A DNA stretch of 9,957 nucleotides, from assembly GCA_025351125.1 (NCBI GenBank), contig JANXWN010000413.1, positions 1-9,957 on the forward strand. Direction: 5' to 3'. Both the position numbers and the translations under genes were made by a program. The stretch is from Caulobacteraceae bacterium (GTDB taxonomy: Bacteria; Pseudomonadota; Alphaproteobacteria; Caulobacterales; Caulobacteraceae). Positions 8,507 through 9,957 of the stretch are shown in pieces. Position 1 is the first letter of the stretch, and each line of letters opens with the position of its first letter. The notes under the pieces were generated by a model. That model saw only the letters and a program-made list of their open reading frames with translations, was not told the DNA's origin and did no database searches.

Positions 8507-8556
8507 TTCCGGTTCGTGCCTCCGCGGAACAAACCTCCCTTGCGGGAGGACCGGAA
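8507..8556 (-). promoter_or_regulatory. Structured rpsB mRNA leader, possible S2 autoregulatory site
   Basis: In mRNA sense, UUCCGGU (8556-8550) and ACCGGAA (8513-8507) form a perfect 7-bp outer stem. Directly inside its 5' arm sits a perfect 6-bp hairpin, CCUCCC-GCAA-GGGAGG (8549-8534), closed by a GNRA tetraloop. The remaining interior (8533-8514) contains GCGGAGGC, whose GGAGG could compete with the hairpin's GGGAGG for the same CCUCC. The outer stem ends immediately before the GAAGGA ribosome site of rpsB, so folding could influence initiation. S2 is known to repress its own operon through the rpsB leader in E. coli; that this different structure does the same is inference. Confidence 0.5.
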
Positions 8557-8617
8557 CGGAAATACACGGGGATTGACCCGCGCATCGCCGAACATTCCGC
8601 GTGCGTGATGAGGGGCG

Positions 8618-8646
8618 CTGATACGGGGTTAGGTCCGAGTATGCAA
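8618..8646 (-). promoter_or_regulatory. Candidate sigma70-type promoter of rpsB-tsf
   Basis: On the coding strand TTGCAT (8646-8641) and TATCAG (8623-8618) are separated by exactly 17 bp, each matching four of six consensus bases. Transcription would start near 8611 and give a leader of about 120 nt that includes the hairpin structure at 8507-8556. It is the best-spaced candidate I found between hrpB and rpsB, where a strong promoter is expected. No start-site evidence is available. Confidence 0.5.
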
Positions 8647-8657
8647 GGGGGTCGCTT

Positions 8658-8680
8658 GGAGCGCGGGCGCCCCGCCCGCG
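8658..8680. repeat. Short REP-like hairpin related to the adjacent inverted repeat
   Basis: The 23-bp segment GGAGCGCGGGCG followed by CCCCGCCCGCG forms a perfect GCGGGCG-CCC-CGCCCGC hairpin, extendable by one C-G pair. It shares the GGAGCGC lead-in and the hairpin geometry with both arms of the repeat at 8701-8836, whose hairpin is GCGGACG-TCCT-CGTCCGC. It lies 11 bp upstream of the candidate rpsB -35 box and in the same orientation as the left arm. Confidence 0.6.
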
Positions 8681-8700
8681 TCTCGCGACGTTAGGGCGTT

Positions 8701-8836
8701 TCTTCGGAGCGCTGACGTCCTCGTCCGCAGATCGCGCAAAGCGCGATAAAAATATCGCGGTGAGCATGAGGGTTGCCGAGATATCTCTTATCGCGCAGCG
8801 CGCGATCTGCGGACGAGGACGTCCGCGCTCCGAAGA
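8701..8836. repeat. 136-bp near-perfect inverted repeat (REP/BIME- or MITE-like)
   Basis: The arms 8701-8750 and 8787-8836 are inverted copies with 45 of 50 positions matching. With a one-base bulge, pairing extends inward to 8760 and 8776 and leaves a loop of about 15 nt. Each arm contains two small palindromes: GCGGACG-TCCT-CGTCCGC (one mismatch in the left arm) and ATCGCGC-AAA-GCGCGAT (left) or ATCGCGC-AGC-GCGCGAT (right). No clear target-site duplication flanks it and no transposase is in the window. It follows hrpB by 71 bp, so in the hrpB transcript it would form a very long hairpin that could stabilise or end the mRNA. Head-to-head REP-type units are the simplest reading; a small non-autonomous transposon is the alternative. 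Confidence 0.75.
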
Positions 8837-8907
8837 GGGCCGTCGTCATCAACGTCTCGCCCCAAAAAAATCCCTCCAGAACATGTCGGGAACAATCTTA
8901 CAAAATG

Positions 8908-9957
8908 TCAACCGCTCTTGGCCTTCGTCCGCGTTGTCGGCGTGGCGGCCAGGGGATCGTCGGGCCAGGAGTGCTTGGGGTAGCGGCCGCGCATATCTTT
9001 GACTACGTCCTTCCACGATCCGTTCCAAAAGCCCGGCAGATCGCGGGTCAGTTGCACTTCGCGCCGCGCCGGCGACAGCAACGCCAAGGTCAGGGGTGTT
9101 CCGGCGCCGACCGTGGGATGGATCGCCAAGCCGAATAGTTCTTGCGCCCGGATATCGACGCGCGGGCCGCCCGGCGCGGCGTAGTCGATCGCAGCGCGCG
9201 TACCCGTCGGCGCAGTCCAGTATTCCGGCGCCGCGGCCTCCAGGCGGTGCTGAAGGTTCCACGGGACGAGGTCGCGCACGGCGGCGGCGAGGGCTTGGTC
9301 GCTGATCGCCGACAACGATCGACATCCGATAAGCAACGGCGCCAACCAGTCGTCGAGATTTAGCGCCAAGGCGTCGTCCGAAAGGTCGGGCCAGGACGTT
9401 TCGGCGCCGCGCAGAAACGCGATCCGCGCGCGCAAACCGGCGCTCGCGGCGCCCCACGGCAGCGCGGGCAAACCCCGTCTCCGCACCTCGTCGGTCAGGG
9501 CCGCCGCGACGATCGCCGGATCGGGGTCGGCGATCACCCGTTCCTCGACGCTCAGAACGCCGAGTTTCAGCGTTCGCGTCAGACGCAGGGTTCCCGTCGA
9601 CCCGGGTTCCAGGCGATCTTCGGTCGACATCAAAGCCCGTAATGTTCGGAGCGCCGCCGCAGTCAACGGCGCGGCCAGCAGGATTCGGTCGCGCGTCGCC
9701 CCGCCGCCCATATCGGCCACCGCCAACCACAGCTCGCGCGCTAGCGCTTCGGTGTCATCGACGAACACGCCGCGACCGCCGGCCAACTGAAACTGTCCGG
9801 CGGCGTCGCGCGCCTTGGCGACGCGGTCGGGGAAGGCGCGCGCCAAAATGAGGGCGTCGTCGATGGGCCCCGCGGTCGCCGTGGCCGGTCCCGCCAATTT
9901 CGCCAAACGCCCCGCGAGAGCGGCGGCGGCGCGGGCGCGCGGAGAGCCGTCGGCGGC
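8908..9957 (-). CDS. hrpB: ATP-dependent helicase HrpB (C-terminal part, cut by window edge)
   Basis: HrpB is a DEAH-box superfamily 2 helicase of about 800 residues whose cellular role in most bacteria is not established. The last 349 residues are visible; the ATPase motifs lie beyond the right edge. Near residues 36-48 of the fragment, A-L-I-L-A-R-A-F-P-D-R-V-A-K is typical of the region after the helicase core. Further on come R-I-L-L-A-A-P-L near 94-101 and the HrpB-specific C-terminal domain from about residue 235. That domain includes L-Q-H-R-L-E, A-Q-E-L-F-G-L, L-L-S-P and the highly characteristic D-M-R-G-R-Y-P-K-H-S-W-P-D-D-P-L. The reading frame is open to the window edge, so no start can be given. 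A short basic tail (T-K-A-K-S-G) ends the protein. G+C is clearly higher than in the rest of the window. It is separated from rpsB by 417 bp and is probably a separate transcription unit. Confidence 0.94.
   Translation of the reverse strand, partial: AADGSPRARAAAALAGRLAKLAGPATATAGPIDDALILARAFPDRVAKARDAAGQFQLAGGRGVFVDDTEALARELWLAVADMGGGATRDRILLAAPLTAAALRTLRALMSTEDRLEPGSTGTLRLTRTLKLGVLSVEERVIADPDPAIVAAALTDEVRRRGLPALPWGAASAGLRARIAFLRGAETSWPDLSDDALALNLDDWLAPLLIGCRSLSAISDQALAAAVRDLVPWNLQHRLEAAAPEYWTAPTGTRAAIDYAAPGGPRVDIRAQELFGLAIHPTVGAGTPLTLALLSPARREVQLTRDLPGFWNGSWKDVVKDMRGRYPKHSWPDDPLAATPTTRTKAKSG

Larger units (their letters stand above)
8491..8907. other. hrpB-rpsB intergenic region (417 bp)
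   Basis: This is the only gene-free stretch longer than 300 bases. Reading towards rpsB it holds a run of seven T on the coding strand (8864-8870) about 40 nt after the hrpB stop, a 136-bp inverted repeat (8701-8836), a related short hairpin (8658-8680), a candidate promoter (8618-8646) and a structured rpsB leader (8507-8556). Small open frames cross it on both strands, but they are translations of the palindromes and have no supported start. I see no tRNA or transposase gene here. Confidence 0.8.

Noticed and set aside
8491..8595. 35-codon N-terminal extension of the rpsB frame
   Set aside because: S2 proteins begin with the [10 protein letters not shown] type sequence found at 8490. The extension covers the hairpin leader and has no similarity to S2.
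8690..8850. Small open frames across the inverted repeat on both strands (for example one starting near 8848 on the minus strand)
   Set aside because: They are translations of the palindrome, so frames from both arms give similar Arg/Ser/Asp-rich peptides. None has independent support as a gene.
8864..8880. Possible rho-independent terminator of hrpB (seven T on the coding strand)
   Set aside because: The T run is preceded only by a weak four-pair TCCC/GGGA stem with a long loop, which is not a convincing terminator hairpin.
8839..9906. Arg/Gly/Pro-rich open frames opposite or offset to hrpB
   Set aside because: High G+C leaves long shadow frames. Only the frame ending at 8908 contains HrpB family motifs.
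1..9957. A new multi-gene system, mobile island, CRISPR array or prophage
   Set aside because: All nine genes of the rpsB-to-bamA block and hrpB are recognised core genes in a conserved order. No transposase, integrase, direct-repeat array or unknown gene was found.

Overview
The window is a stretch of proteobacterial, most likely alphaproteobacterial, chromosome. Every recognisable gene lies on the minus strand, so transcription runs from the right edge to the left. In that direction the order is hrpB (3' part only), rpsB, tsf, pyrH, frr, uppS, cdsA, dxr, rseP, bamA (5' part only). The block rpsB-tsf-pyrH-frr-uppS-cdsA-dxr-rseP-bamA is the classic conserved translation/envelope cluster of Proteobacteria. 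An alphaproteobacterium is suggested by the RseP homologue of about 400 residues with a single PDZ region (MmpA-like) and by ribosomal protein S2 carrying a long Ala/Pro/Glu-rich C-terminal extension. This placement is inference; no rRNA or phylogenetic marker comparison was possible.

Layout: 8908-9957 is the C-terminal part of the DEAH-box helicase HrpB. 8491-8907 is the only long non-coding stretch. It holds a 136-bp near-perfect inverted repeat (8701-8836), a related short GC-rich hairpin (8658-8680), a plausible sigma70-type promoter for rpsB (8618-8646), and an rpsB leader with a GNRA-capped hairpin inside an outer stem (8507-8556). Then come rpsB and tsf (translation), a 171-bp gap, pyrH (UMP kinase) and frr (ribosome recycling). 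The tightly packed envelope group follows: uppS and cdsA overlap by 23 nt, cdsA and dxr by 1 nt, and rseP and bamA follow after short gaps. Dxr supplies isoprenoid precursors that UppS turns into the peptidoglycan carrier lipid, CdsA makes CDP-diacylglycerol for phospholipids, RseP is the intramembrane protease, and BamA inserts outer-membrane proteins.

The coding content is core housekeeping and I see no sign of a new multi-gene system, defence island, prophage, insertion sequence with transposase, CRISPR array or tRNA/rRNA gene. The points worth a second look are the palindromic repeat family next to the rpsB promoter, the structured rpsB leader, a set of three substitutions in the UMP-binding positions of PyrH, and a marked fall in G+C from hrpB to bamA.
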